Assembly: GCF_004340945.1 (NCBI RefSeq)
Contig: NZ_SLYD01000004.1
Location: 186,001 to 250,000, forward strand
From: Sphingomonas sp. PP-F2F-A104-K0414
GTDB lineage: Bacteria > Pseudomonadota > Alphaproteobacteria > Sphingomonadales > Sphingomonadaceae
Reading direction: 5' to 3'
DNA length: 64,000 nt
Position 1 is the stretch's first letter, and each line of letters begins with the position of its first letter. The translations under genes and the position numbers were made by a program. The notes under the pieces were generated by a model, which worked only from the letters and a program-made list of their open reading frames with translations, was not told where the DNA came from and searched no databases. Positions 36,460 through 45,711 of this stretch are shown here, piece by piece.

Positions 36460-38223
36460 ATGACGACCGACACGGCCAACAAGGGCGGCACGACCGTAGC
36501 GACGATCGTTGCGACGCCGACCCAAGACGCCCTGCCGCGCCGCTTCGCCGATTTCGGCACGTTGGGCGAAGCACTCGATTACGCGGCAAGCGGTAACCGC
36601 GGGCTTAATTTTCACGACGCACGCGGGACATTGTCGCAGCCCTACCCGTATTCGCAACTTCGTACCGATGCCCTCGCGATGGCCGATCGCCTGATCGCCG
36701 CCGGCGTCGCCCCCGCCGACCGTATCGCGCTCGTCGCCGAGACCGGCCCCGAGTTCGCCGCGCTGTTCTTCGGCGTCGTCTATGCCGGCGCATGGCCCGT
36801 GCCGCTGCCGCTGCCGACCTCGTTCGGCGGGCGTGATTCGTACATCGAGCAGCTTCGCGTCCAGCTTGCGAGCTGCGATCCGAAGATGCTGATCTTCCCG
36901 CCCGAACTGGCGCAGATGGCCGGCGAGGCCGCGCGCCTGTCGGGTACCGTCGGGATCGACTGGTCCGAGTTCGCCGTGCGCGAGGCACCGGTCGCGACGC
37001 TGCCCGAGGCCAAGCCCGACGACATCGCCTATCTGCAATATTCGAGCGGCTCGACGCGCTTCCCGCACGGCGTTGTCATCACGCACGCCGCGCTGCTCAA
37101 CAACCTCGCCGCGCATAGCCACGGCATGGAAGTCTGCGACACCGATCGCTGCGTTTCCTGGCTGCCCTGGTATCACGACATGGGGCTGGTCGGTTGCTTC
37201 CTGTCGCCGATCGCCAACCAGGTCTCGACCGACTATCTCAAGACCGAGGATTTCGCGCGCCGCCCGCTCGCCTGGCTCGATCTCATCAGCCGCAACGAAG
37301 GCACGACGCTCAGCTATTCGCCGACCTTCGGCTACGATATCTGCGCGCGCCGCATGTCGTCGCAGACCAAGGCGAGCGAGCGCTTCGACCTGTCGCGCTG
37401 GCGTGTTGCGGGCAATGGCGCCGACATGATCCGTCCCGACGTGATGCAGTCGTTCGTCGACGCGTTCGCCGATGCAGGCTTCAAGGCGAATGCGTTCCTG
37501 CCGAGCTATGGTCTCGCCGAGGCGACGCTCGCGGTGTCGTTGATGCCGCCGGGCGAAGGCATCCGCGTCGAACTGGTCGAGGAAACGCAGCTCTCCGGCG
37601 GCTCGCGCGGCGGTGATCGTCCTCAGCGCTACCGCGCGATCGTCAACTGCGGCAAGCCGGTCCGCGACATGAAAATCGAGATCCGCGAGGAGGACGGCAC
37701 GCCGCTCCCCGATCGCGCGATCGGCAAGGTGTGGTGCAGCGGCAAGTCGGTGATGGTCGGCTATTTCCGCGACGACGCCGCGACCGAGGCGTGCATGGCG
37801 GATGGTTGGCTCGATACCGGCGACATGGGCTATATGTCGGACGGCTACATCTACATCGTCGGCCGCGCCAAGGACATGATCATCGTCAACGGCAAGAACC
37901 ACTGGCCGCAGGATATCGAATGGGCGGTGGAACAGCTTCCCGGCTTCAAGGCCGGCGACATCGCCGCATTCGCGATCACGACGCCCGGCGGCGAGGAAAC
38001 GCCCGCGGTGCTGGTGCAATGCCGCAGCTCGGACGAGGCTGAACGCCTGCGCCTGCGCGACGAGATCCGCGAGCGCGTCCGCTCGGTGACGGGCATGAAC
38101 TGCCTGATAGAACTGATCCCGCCACGTACTTTGCCGCGCACGTCGTCGGGCAAGCTCAGCCGTGCCAAGGCGCGCAACCTGTATCTCAGCGGTGATATCA
38201 AACCGTATGATATTGCCGCCTGA
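36460..38223 (+). CDS. Fatty acyl-AMP ligase (FAAL-type)
   Basis: The 587-aa product is an ANL-superfamily adenylating enzyme. Visible motifs are the P-loop-like YLQYSSGSTRFPHGVVITH, WYHDMGLVGCFLSPI, FLPSYGLAEATLAVSLMPP, DTGDMGYMSDGYIYIVGRAK and MIIVNGKNHWPQDIEWAVEQ. The SSGSTR loop and NHWPQDIE ending resemble fatty acyl-AMP ligases, which hand acyl-adenylates to acyl carrier proteins instead of CoA. No ACP or polyketide gene is adjacent, so its carrier is encoded elsewhere. I started at ATG 36460 (GGAA upstream). It is divergent from recX. Confidence 0.9.
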   Translation: MTTDTANKGGTTVATIVATPTQDALPRRFADFGTLGEALDYAASGNRGLNFHDARGTLSQPYPYSQLRTDALAMADRLIAAGVAPADRIALVAETGPEFAALFFGVVYAGAWPVPLPLPTSFGGRDSYIEQLRVQLASCDPKMLIFPPELAQMAGEAARLSGTVGIDWSEFAVREAPVATLPEAKPDDIAYLQYSSGSTRFPHGVVITHAALLNNLAAHSHGMEVCDTDRCVSWLPWYHDMGLVGCFLSPIANQVSTDYLKTEDFARRPLAWLDLISRNEGTTLSYSPTFGYDICARRMSSQTKASERFDLSRWRVAGNGADMIRPDVMQSFVDAFADAGFKANAFLPSYGLAEATLAVSLMPPGEGIRVELVEETQLSGGSRGGDRPQRYRAIVNCGKPVRDMKIEIREEDGTPLPDRAIGKVWCSGKSVMVGYFRDDAATEACMADGWLDTGDMGYMSDGYIYIVGRAKDMIIVNGKNHWPQDIEWAVEQLPGFKAGDIAAFAITTPGGEETPAVLVQCRSSDEAERLRLRDEIRERVRSVTGMNCLIELIPPRTLPRTSSGKLSRAKARNLYLSGDIKPYDIAA

Positions 38224-38343
38224 CAGGCCGACCGCGCTAAAAATGATCGTGTTCTGGTTAGATTTGACCAAAACGACAGCAATTAGATCCAGTTTGGTGT
38301 GATGCATACGTTCCGCTAACTAACGCGTGGGTATGCCATTGGC

Positions 38344-40701
38344 GTGACCAAGACCCCGCCTTCCGCGTCGAGCCGCATCGTCGTCGACCTCGCCACGCTA
38401 TTGGCGATCCGCGAAGGCGGCGATCCGGTCGTCTGGGGCCGGATCCGCGCGGCGCAATTGTTCGCCGGGCGGCGCGTGGCGCTGTTCCTGCTCACCAGCA
38501 ACATCGTCGCGATGCTGGCGATCGCGTTCCTGCTGCGAGGCGTCGTGCCGCATTGGCAGATCGCGGCGTGGGCGGCGCTGGTCGCCGCTGCGGCGGTGTG
38601 GGTGGGGTTTCGCCGGCTCGCCACCGATCATCGCGGCGACGGCTATGCGAGCCTGCGCCAGCTTCGTCACACGATCTGGGACGGCTTCGTTCTTGCGCTC
38701 GTCTGGTCTGCGGTGCCGGTCTTCTTCTGTACGCATGCACCGACCGGGACGACCGCGGGGCTGGGTCTCACGCTTGCGGTGCTGATGGCGGCGGCGGCCC
38801 TGGCGATGGCGCCGCTCGCACCCGCGACGCTCGTATTCCTGGGTTATCTTGGTGTGGCAATGGCCATCCAACTCGCCTTCGCCAGCAGTTTCGCCGCCGC
38901 GCTCGGCCTATTGCTGTTCACCGGGTTGCTGATGGTGGCGTGCATCCATCGCGCGCGCGCGCTGATCATGCTCCGCGCGAGCGAGATCGTTCTAGACGAT
39001 CGCAACGAGACGGTCAGTCTGTTGCTCGGCGAGTTCGACGGCACCGGCGCCGACTGGCTCTGGGAAACCGACGCGACCCGCCGCGTCGTCAAGGCCAGCC
39101 CGCGGTTCGCCTTTGCGTGCGGCCTTGATCCGGCCACTATCAATGGCCTGCCGCTATTGCAGCTGCTGGCCGGCCCGAGCTGGGAAACCGGCGAGTTCGA
39201 TACTGCATTGCGCATTCTGGCTGAGCGGCTGAAACGGCGGGAAAGCTTCCGCGATGTGCGCCTTCCCGTCCAGATTGGCGGGGAGGATCGCTGGTGGAGC
39301 ATGGCCGCGTCGCCACGTTTCGACGATCACGGCGAGTTCTACGGCTTTCGCGGCGTGGGCTCCGATGTGACCGAACAGCGTGCGTCGGCGGACAAGATCA
39401 ACCGGATGGCGCGCTTCGACACCCTGACCGGCCTGCCGAATCGACTGATGGTGAATGAGACGCTCGTGAAGGCGATGGCGGATGCCGATCGATGGGGCGG
39501 GCGCTACGCGTTCATGATGCTCGATCTCGATCGCTTCAAAGCGGTCAACGATACGCTTGGCCACCCGATCGGCGATCGACTGCTTGGCCGTGTGTCGGAG
39601 CGGATCCACGCGCTGATGGGCGTCAACGAGACCTGCGGACGCCTGGGCGGGGACGAATTCGCGGTGGTGGTCCGCGACGCGAGCGACGCCGCCGCGGTCG
39701 AGCGGCTTGCCGAGCGGATCATCGCCTCGCTGTCGCGTCCCTATGAGATCGACGCCCATACACTCCATATCGGTGCCAGCATCGGCCTTGCGATAGGTCC
39801 GCGTGACGGCCGCACTGCCGACATGCTGATCCGTTCGGCCGACCTCGCACTCTATCGCGCCAAGGACGCCGGACGCGGCGTGTTCCGCCGGTACGAACCG
39901 GAACTCCACGTTCAGGCGGAAGAGCGGCGGATACTCGAAATGGCTTTGCGCGACGCCATCGAGAAGGGCGAGATGCACCTGGTCTACCAGCCGATCGTCG
40001 AGACCGACAGCGCGCTGCCCTGCGGTTTCGAGGCGTTGCTGCGCTGGACCAGCGCCGAATTCGGCTGCGTATCGCCGGCCAAGTTCATTCCACTTGCCGA
40101 GGAAACCCGGCTGATCGGTCCAATCGGCGCCTGGGTAGTCAGGACCGCCTGCGAAGAAGCCGCGCTCTGGCCTTCGGACATGCGGATCGCGGTCAACGTG
40201 TCTGCAGACCAACTCCGCAATCCGAGTTTCGTGACCACGATCGCGTCGGCGCTCGCGAGCACGGGCGTATCACCCGAACGGCTCGAGCTCGAAGTGACCG
40301 AAGGCGTCTTCATGCATGAAGGCCTTGGTGCGACGCAGATTCTCGATCGTGTGGCCGAACTCGGTGTTCGCCTCAGCCTCGACGATTTCGGCACAGGTCA
40401 TTCCTCGCTCGGCTATCTCAGCCGCACGCGCTTTTCCTCGCTCAAGATCGATCGCAATTTCGTTCGCGACGCGGCTTGCGGCGTGCGCGAGGCCGTGGCG
40501 ATCGTCCGCGCCGGGATCGCCCTTGCGACGAGCCTCGGCATGGCCACCACGGCCGAGGGTATCGAGACCGAAGCCGAACTCAGAGCCCTACGCGATCTCG
40601 GCTGTAGCAATGCGCAAGGGTTCTACTTCGGGCGGCCGATGTCCGCCGAGGACGCTCGCTCGCTCGCCAACCGCGGTTGGAAAGACGCGGTCGCCGCCTG
40701 A
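38344..40701 (+). CDS. Membrane-bound GGDEF-EAL protein with PAS-like domain
   Basis: The 785-aa product has several membrane helices (about residues 45-205), a PAS-like sensor (ADWLWETDATRRVVKASPRF, about 235-345), a GGDEF domain with GGDEF at 435-439, and an EAL domain with EAL at 563-565 (FEALLRW) and DDFGTGHSSLGYL. Both active-site signatures are intact, so it may synthesise and/or hydrolyse cyclic di-GMP. The start is GTG 38344 with no strong ribosome-binding site. Confidence 0.9.
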   Translation: MTKTPPSASSRIVVDLATLLAIREGGDPVVWGRIRAAQLFAGRRVALFLLTSNIVAMLAIAFLLRGVVPHWQIAAWAALVAAAAVWVGFRRLATDHRGDGYASLRQLRHTIWDGFVLALVWSAVPVFFCTHAPTGTTAGLGLTLAVLMAAAALAMAPLAPATLVFLGYLGVAMAIQLAFASSFAAALGLLLFTGLLMVACIHRARALIMLRASEIVLDDRNETVSLLLGEFDGTGADWLWETDATRRVVKASPRFAFACGLDPATINGLPLLQLLAGPSWETGEFDTALRILAERLKRRESFRDVRLPVQIGGEDRWWSMAASPRFDDHGEFYGFRGVGSDVTEQRASADKINRMARFDTLTGLPNRLMVNETLVKAMADADRWGGRYAFMMLDLDRFKAVNDTLGHPIGDRLLGRVSERIHALMGVNETCGRLGGDEFAVVVRDASDAAAVERLAERIIASLSRPYEIDAHTLHIGASIGLAIGPRDGRTADMLIRSADLALYRAKDAGRGVFRRYEPELHVQAEERRILEMALRDAIEKGEMHLVYQPIVETDSALPCGFEALLRWTSAEFGCVSPAKFIPLAEETRLIGPIGAWVVRTACEEAALWPSDMRIAVNVSADQLRNPSFVTTIASALASTGVSPERLELEVTEGVFMHEGLGATQILDRVAELGVRLSLDDFGTGHSSLGYLSRTRFSSLKIDRNFVRDAACGVREAVAIVRAGIALATSLGMATTAEGIETEAELRALRDLGCSNAQGFYFGRPMSAEDARSLANRGWKDAVAA

Positions 40702-40768
40702 TCGCTACCTGGCTAGCGGACGATAGCAGGCCCGGCGTGCGCCAGGCCCACCTGCTGGATACACGCGA

Positions 40769-42118
40769 TCAGCGGCGGCGTTCGCGTCCCGCAAAACTTA
40801 CCAGGCTTTCCGCGCCATCGGCCGAAACCGCCGAGATGCCAACGAAATTGTCGTCGACCGGCACCTGCGACAGCATTGTCTGCGGATTTGGTCCGGTCGC
40901 TGCCACCTCGCGCACATCGGTCCAGTCCTGGACATCGTTGCGACGCCAGCGAACCCTGTACTTCACCGCGCCCGGCACTGCGTTCCACTTGATCGTCGTG
41001 TCGCGCGACAATGCTCCGGCCATCGATACGTCTTCGGGAGCCGCGGGTGCCGCCGCGATCCGAGCCAAGGTCGCGACGTTGATCGCCGTCACCTTGGCCA
41101 GATACGGAAAGTCCATGCCCTCGATCGTGTCGCCGTAGACGACGCCCTTTTCGGTGCGGAGGTCCTGGTGCTGGCGGTCCCAATTCTCGGCGGCGACCGA
41201 GAAGCGCACGGCGGGATAGCCGAGTTTCAGAAATGGCTCGTGATCGCCGCCGCGCCCGAACCGGTCCGGGCGGCGATCGAGCATCACGTCGAGCCCGCCC
41301 GGCACATCGCCTGCGACTCCGTCGATCATCTTGGCCAGCGACCGACTGGGGCCATCATCCTCGCCGCCGTCCGCACGACGCCCCTGTTGCGCGGCCAGAT
41401 CCTCCGAGGCGCGGATACCTTCGGAAAAGACCCGGACCTTGTCGGCAACGCGGACGCCGCCCTGCCCGACGGTGTTGCCGACGATATCGTTGTTCAGCAT
41501 CGCCGAGACCGACCAGCCACGCGCCTTGGCAGTGTCGGCGAGCAATTCGGCACCCCAAAGGCCCTGTTCCTCGCCTGAGAACACCGCGTAGACGATGGTC
41601 GCGTCGAACTGCCGTTGCGACAGCAACCGTGCCGCCTCCAGCACCAGCGCGACGCCGGACGCGTTGTCATTGGCGCCGGGCGCGTCGGAGGTGGCGTTCA
41701 TCACGTCGGTCACGCGGCTATCGATATGCGCGCCGACGATCACCACGCGGTTCGGGTTGCGGCCCTTCTGGATCCCCAGCACATCCTCGACCACGACGCC
41801 GGCCGGTGCACGCGGCCCGGTGAACGAGCGGGCGATCCGGTCGACGACGATACATCCGCCACACGATGCGCCGATCTGCGTGAATCGCTCTGCGGCCCAG
41901 GTCCGAGCCGCGCCGATCCCCCGCCTCGGATCGGTCGTCGTCGACGCGGTATGCCGGGTACCGAAACCGACCATCGTCGTGACGTCCGCCTGCAACCGTT
42001 TCACAGACGGTGCGGGCAGTGGCGTTGGAGCAGGAAGCGGGGCAGCGGCAGCGGCGGCAGCGGCGGCAGCGGCAGCGGCAGCGGCGGCAAGCAGCGACGG
42101 GAGAGCGTATATCGACAT
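40769..42118 (-). CDS. M28-family zinc peptidase, exported
   Basis: The product is about 449 aa. A signal peptide begins MSIYALPSLL and continues into a run of 16 alanines. The M28 aminopeptidase domain shows VIVGAHIDSRVTDVM (metal-binding His/Asp), APGANDNASGVALVLEAARL, FSGEEQGLWGAELL (catalytic Glu pair) and GGDHEPFLKLGYPAVRF. A C-terminal fibronectin-III-like segment (TTIKWNAVPGAVKYRVRW, about 360-445) follows. It is probably a secreted or periplasmic aminopeptidase. Convergent with the GGDEF-EAL gene. Confidence 0.9.
   Translation of the reverse strand: MSIYALPSLLAAAAAAAAAAAAAAAAPLPAPTPLPAPSVKRLQADVTTMVGFGTRHTASTTTDPRRGIGAARTWAAERFTQIGASCGGCIVVDRIARSFTGPRAPAGVVVEDVLGIQKGRNPNRVVIVGAHIDSRVTDVMNATSDAPGANDNASGVALVLEAARLLSQRQFDATIVYAVFSGEEQGLWGAELLADTAKARGWSVSAMLNNDIVGNTVGQGGVRVADKVRVFSEGIRASEDLAAQQGRRADGGEDDGPSRSLAKMIDGVAGDVPGGLDVMLDRRPDRFGRGGDHEPFLKLGYPAVRFSVAAENWDRQHQDLRTEKGVVYGDTIEGMDFPYLAKVTAINVATLARIAAAPAAPEDVSMAGALSRDTTIKWNAVPGAVKYRVRWRRNDVQDWTDVREVAATGPNPQTMLSQVPVDDNFVGISAVSADGAESLVSFAGRERRR
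42041..42088 (-). repeat. GCC/GCT alanine-codon repeat in the M28 signal peptide
   Basis: Sixteen consecutive Ala codons (mixed GCC and GCT, mostly six-base GCCGCT units) lie in the hydrophobic core of the signal peptide. Length change by slippage would stay in frame and alter only the length of the Ala run. Confidence 0.9.
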
Positions 42119-42315
42119 TGGCAGACCGTGCCGCGATCGGCACCGCTGCTCAAGCCAATAGTAAGGCACCGGTCGATCAGCGATAGCGGCAGGCTTACCA
42201 AGCTCCGCTTTGATGTCAGAACCTTACAAAAACTCGAATTGGTCGAAAACTGATCGAAGTATGATAAATTTTTCATATTTATGCTAAACATATGATTGTC
42301 TTGAGAGGGCGATCG

Positions 42316-42978
42316 ATGATCATCGGGCATTCAGTATCGAACAGTGACGGTGTCATACAGGCGATCGACGGCCCCGTCGCAACACTGCTGCAGCGCGAGC
42401 GAGATCAACTTATCGGTATTTCGTATATGTCGATCACACATCCCGACGATCTTGCGCTAAACTTGGCGAAGGTCTCCGCACTCCAGGCCAACGGACAATC
42501 CGCAAAAATCCGCAAACGCTATATCGGTGGCAGGGGAGACATCATCGCGGTGGACGTTCAGGTTTCCCGGGTGATGGGATCCGATGGTGGCCATCTGGTC
42601 GGAACCTTGTCGACGATCGACAACATCCTCGATCAAGACCCCGCACCCTATCGACTGTGGCGTCGCGCTCGGGAACTCCTCGATATCATGCGCGCGCGTG
42701 ACGACATCCTTGGGGCGGACCTGTTCGCCGATCACGCCTGGACGATTCTGCTGCTGACCTATGTCGCCGAAGCCGAGGGCCGGATCGCATCGATCGCGAC
42801 GGTCGCCAACCATATCCCGCTATCGCAGACCACGATCGTGCGTTGGCTGCGCGTGCTGCAGTCCAAGGCACTCTTCGAACCGACGCTTCCCGGCATCGAT
42901 GCGCTACAACTGACGCAGACCGGTATCGACAAGGTGGAAATGTTGCTGGATCAGAAGGTCGCCGTACCCGTCGGCTGA
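42316..42978 (+). CDS. PAS-domain regulator with winged-helix C-terminus
   Basis: The 220-aa product has an N-terminal PAS fold (ISYMSITHPDDLALNLAKVS … RKRYIGGRGDIIAVDVQVSR, about residues 1-110) and a C-terminal winged-helix segment (WTILLLTYVAEAEGRIASIA … IPLSQTTIVRWLRVLQSKA). The arrangement suggests a one-component sensor binding a small ligand and DNA. I chose ATG 42316 because GAGAGGG lies seven bases upstream; a start at 42292 adds eight residues. It is divergent from the M28 peptidase, with an AT-rich intergenic region containing ATAAAT/ATTTAT symmetry at 42264-42282. Confidence 0.8.
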   Translation: MIIGHSVSNSDGVIQAIDGPVATLLQRERDQLIGISYMSITHPDDLALNLAKVSALQANGQSAKIRKRYIGGRGDIIAVDVQVSRVMGSDGGHLVGTLSTIDNILDQDPAPYRLWRRARELLDIMRARDDILGADLFADHAWTILLLTYVAEAEGRIASIATVANHIPLSQTTIVRWLRVLQSKALFEPTLPGIDALQLTQTGIDKVEMLLDQKVAVPVG

Positions 42979-43039
42979 TCGATCTTCTTAGCGGCATCAA
43001 CGACACTGGCCGCTATCGCCAACGGCCCGCCCCGGGCGC

Positions 43040-43495
43040 TCAGCTTAGCCGATCGATCGCCTCGCGCGTCAGCGAGCCCGGGATGATCATCACCGGCACC
43101 GGCAGCGCGCCCGCATCGGCGCCGGTGAAATGCGCGATCAGTTCGCCCGGCGCGCCGGTCGCCGCGGCGCCCAGCACCAGCGCCGCGATCTCCGGGTTTG
43201 CCTCGATCATCTCGCGGATGATCTTCGGCCCCTCGCCTTCGCGCACCGTGATCGACGGACGCAGACCCGATTCCTCGAGCAACGTCCCCGCCGCGCCGGC
43301 GACCAGCCCTTGTGCGTGAAGGTGCGCCTCCTCCTCGATCGTCGCCTGGACGCCACCGAACGCGATGAACTCCTGGGGCGGGATCACGGTGAGGATCTCG
43401 ACGCCGCCGCCGGTCTTCACCGCACGCCGCGCGGCAAAGCGCAGCGCGATGCCCGCTTCCGGACTGTCGTCGATCACCACCAGATAAATGCGCAT
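43040..43495 (-). CDS. Universal stress protein
   Basis: The 151-aa product is a single UspA domain: MRIYLVVIDDSPEAGIALRF (nucleotide-pocket start), VKTGGGVEILTVIPP, and near the end VLGAAATGAPGELIAHFTG with PVPVMIIPGSL. The GxxG pattern of ATP-binding Usp proteins is only partly kept. It is monocistronic and divergent from the PDH E2 gene. Confidence 0.9.
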   Translation of the reverse strand: MRIYLVVIDDSPEAGIALRFAARRAVKTGGGVEILTVIPPQEFIAFGGVQATIEEEAHLHAQGLVAGAAGTLLEESGLRPSITVREGEGPKIIREMIEANPEIAALVLGAAATGAPGELIAHFTGADAGALPVPVMIIPGSLTREAIDRLS

Positions 43496-43617
43496 TTTCG
43501 CCCCCGTTATTGCCGGTAATTGGGCCGCAGCGGGTCGATACGCAAGTCCGCCGGGGTTGACCCGAGCGGACGAGGGCGCGAGTAGGCATGCCGTTACGTC
43601 ACGCCCTGGGGAAATCC

Positions 43618-44970
43618 ATGTCGATCGAGATCAAGATGCCTGCGCTGTCCCCAACCATGGAGGAGGGCACCCTCGCCAAATGGCTGATCAAGGAAGGCGA
43701 CGTCGTCAAATCCGGCGACCTGATGGCCGAGATCGAAACCGACAAGGCGACGATGGAATTCGAAGCCGTTGATGAAGGCACCGTGGTCAAGATCCTCGTC
43801 GCCGAGGGTACCGACAACGTGAAGGTCGGCACCGTCATCGCGATCATCGCCGAAGAGGGCGAGGATGCGTCGTCCGTGTCGTCGGCTCCCACCAAGAGCG
43901 AGACGCCCGAGCCGGCCGCGAAGGAATCGGAAGCCAAGCCCGATCCGACGGACCCGAACAAGACTGGGACCGAGGCCAAGCCGATCGAGCGGACTGAAGC
44001 GTCGGCCGAAGATCATGGCCGTCCCGACGACGCTGGTGCCGCCAAGCCCACCGCCAGTGGTGACCGCGTGAAGGCCAGCCCGCTCGCGCGCCGTCTCGCC
44101 GCCGACAAGGGTATCGATCTCGGCGCCGTGTCGGGTTCGGGGCCGAAGGGTCGTATCGTAAAGGCCGACGTCGAGAGCGCGAAGCCGGGTGCGGCGCCTG
44201 TGGCTGCGAAGACCGACACTGCTGCGCCGACGGCTGCCGCTACTCCGGCCCCTGCCGCAAAGCCTGCGACCGTGCCGGACATCCCGCACGAGGCGACGAA
44301 GCTCAGCAATGTGCGCAAGACGATTGCTCGCCGCCTGACCGAGTCGAAGCAGACCGTTCCGCACATCTACCTGACGGTGAACATCCGCCTCGACGCGCTG
44401 CTCAAGCTGCGCGGCGAGCTGAACAAGAGCCTCGAATCACGCGGCGTGAAACTGTCGGTCAACGACCTGCTGATCAAGGCGCAGGCCGTGGCCCTGATGC
44501 AGGTGCCGACCTGCAACGTGATGTTCACGCCCGACCAGCTGATCACGTTCCAGCGTGCCGACATCTCGGTCGCCGTGAGCACGCCGTCGGGTCTGATCAC
44601 GCCGATCATCGTCGGCGCGGACACCGCGTCGCTGTCGTCGATCTCGACGCAGATGAAGGACCTCGCCGCCCGCGCCCGCGACGGCAAGCTCAAGCCCGAG
44701 GAATATCAGGGCGGCACCGCCTCGATCAGCAACATGGGCATGTTCGGCATCACACAGTTCGACGCGGTCATCAACCCGCCCCAGGCGATGATCCTCGCGG
44801 TCGGCGCGGGCGAGAAGCGTCCGTACGTCGTCGGCGACGAACTCACCGTGGCGACCGTCATGTCGGCGACCGGCAGCTTCGACCACCGTGCGATCGACGG
44901 TGCCGACGGCGCGCAGTTCATGAAGGCGTTCAAGCACCTCGTCGAGAACCCGCTGGGCATGCTGGCGTAA
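43618..44970 (+). CDS. pdhC: Pyruvate dehydrogenase complex, dihydrolipoamide acetyltransferase (E2)
   Basis: E2 carries acetyl groups from E1 to CoA. The 450-aa product has one lipoyl domain with the lipoylated Lys43 in [10 protein letters not shown] Pro/Ala/Glu linker and an E1/E3-binding domain ([17 protein letters not shown] … [13 protein letters not shown], about 150-185) come next. The catalytic domain holds the active-site His423 in [14 protein letters not shown] started at ATG 43618 (GGGGAAA upstream). E1 genes are not in the window; E3 (lpdA) lies 0.7 kb downstream on the same strand. Confidence 0.95.
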   Translation: MSIEIKMPALSPTMEEGTLAKWLIKEGDVVKSGDLMAEIETDKATMEFEAVDEGTVVKILVAEGTDNVKVGTVIAIIAEEGEDASSVSSAPTKSETPEPAAKESEAKPDPTDPNKTGTEAKPIERTEASAEDHGRPDDAGAAKPTASGDRVKASPLARRLAADKGIDLGAVSGSGPKGRIVKADVESAKPGAAPVAAKTDTAAPTAAATPAPAAKPATVPDIPHEATKLSNVRKTIARRLTESKQTVPHIYLTVNIRLDALLKLRGELNKSLESRGVKLSVNDLLIKAQAVALMQVPTCNVMFTPDQLITFQRADISVAVSTPSGLITPIIVGADTASLSSISTQMKDLAARARDGKLKPEEYQGGTASISNMGMFGITQFDAVINPPQAMILAVGAGEKRPYVVGDELTVATVMSATGSFDHRAIDGADGAQFMKAFKHLVENPLGMLA

Positions 44971-45007
44971 GCGCGAAAGCATGACCGCCGCACCCCGCAC
45001 CCCCACC

Positions 45008-45075
45008 CCGTTCGTGCTGAGCGAAGTCGAAGCAGGTGAGTCTGACACCCTTCGACTTCGCTCAGGGCGAACGGG
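45008..45075. repeat. Palindromic element, CCCGTTCGTGCTGAGCGAAG family
   Basis: Arms CCCGTTCGTGCTGAGCGAAG+TCGAAG and CTTCGACTTCGCTCAGGGCG+AACGGG surround about 16 bases. Flanking CACCCCCAC/GTGGGGGTG-like bases extend the symmetry. The CTTCGACTTCGCTCAGG core is common between genes in sphingomonads. Confidence 0.9.
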
Positions 45076-45096
45076 GGTGTGCGGTTCTGTTTCGAC

Positions 45097-45309
45097 ATGA
45101 AGAACACGACCATCGAGATCCTGCACATACTCGCGGGGCTCGCCGTTGCCGTCGCGATCACCTGGGCGGCGGCATGGTCCTATCCGCTCGGGCAGGACGT
45201 GATCTGGGCGTGCGGGGCCGCGGCGATGGTCGCGACCGTGCTGATGGGCGTGGGGCCATTGCGCCGCGCGCGTCGTCTCGACGGAACTACCCGCAGGAGT
45301 GAAGCGTGA
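45097..45309 (+). CDS. Small membrane protein in the PDH region
   Basis: The 70-aa product has two hydrophobic segments (ILHILAGLAVAVAITWAAAW and VIWACGAAAMVATVLMGVG) and a basic tail (RRARRLDGTTRRSEA). No family recognised. It sits between E2 and the thioesterase, and its stop overlaps the thioesterase GTG start (GTGA), which argues that it is translated. Confidence 0.75.
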   Translation: MKNTTIEILHILAGLAVAVAITWAAAWSYPLGQDVIWACGAAAMVATVLMGVGPLRRARRLDGTTRRSEA

Positions 45310-45695
45310 CCGAATTGCCGCCTGAAAAGGCTCCGACGATCCGCGTCACCGCGATGCCCGCCGACGCGAACCCGTACGGCGACATCTTCGGCGGCTGGCT
45401 GATGGGTCAGATGGATCTTGCCGCCGGCTCGGTCGCGTCCAGGCGTAGCGGCGGTCGCGCCGTTACGATCGCGGCGGACGCGATGAAGTTCCACATGCCG
45501 GTCGTCGTCGGTGACGAGGTGTCGGTCTACGCCGAACTGATCGCGGTCGGCCGCACCTCGATGACGATCGAGGTCGAGGCGTGGCGCCGCGCGCGCCACA
45601 GCAACGACAGCTGCAAGGTGACCCAGGCGCGTTTCATCTTCGTGGCGGTCGGCGACGATCGCAAACCGCGGCCCGTGCCGCCCGAAACCAATTAA
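45306..45695 (+). CDS. Acyl-CoA thioesterase, YciA-like hotdog fold
   Basis: The 129-aa single-hotdog protein shows MPADANPYGDIFGGWLMGQM (active-site aspartate region), DAMKFHMPVVVGDEVSVYA and MTIEVEAWRRAR. It matches the YciA/acyl-CoA thioester hydrolase family. Short- or medium-chain acyl-CoA is the likely substrate. Located between E2 and E3 of PDH, where acetyl-CoA is made. The start is GTG with GGAG nine bases upstream. Confidence 0.92.
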   Translation: MTELPPEKAPTIRVTAMPADANPYGDIFGGWLMGQMDLAAGSVASRRSGGRAVTIAADAMKFHMPVVVGDEVSVYAELIAVGRTSMTIEVEAWRRARHSNDSCKVTQARFIFVAVGDDRKPRPVPPETN

Positions 45696-45711
45696 TTCAA
45701 AGGACTCTACC

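Noticed and set aside
36364..38307. Apparent N-terminal fusion of RecX to a ~650-residue protein
   Set aside because: The extra part is the antisense frame of the acyl-AMP ligase gene; the RecX domain alone is family-like.
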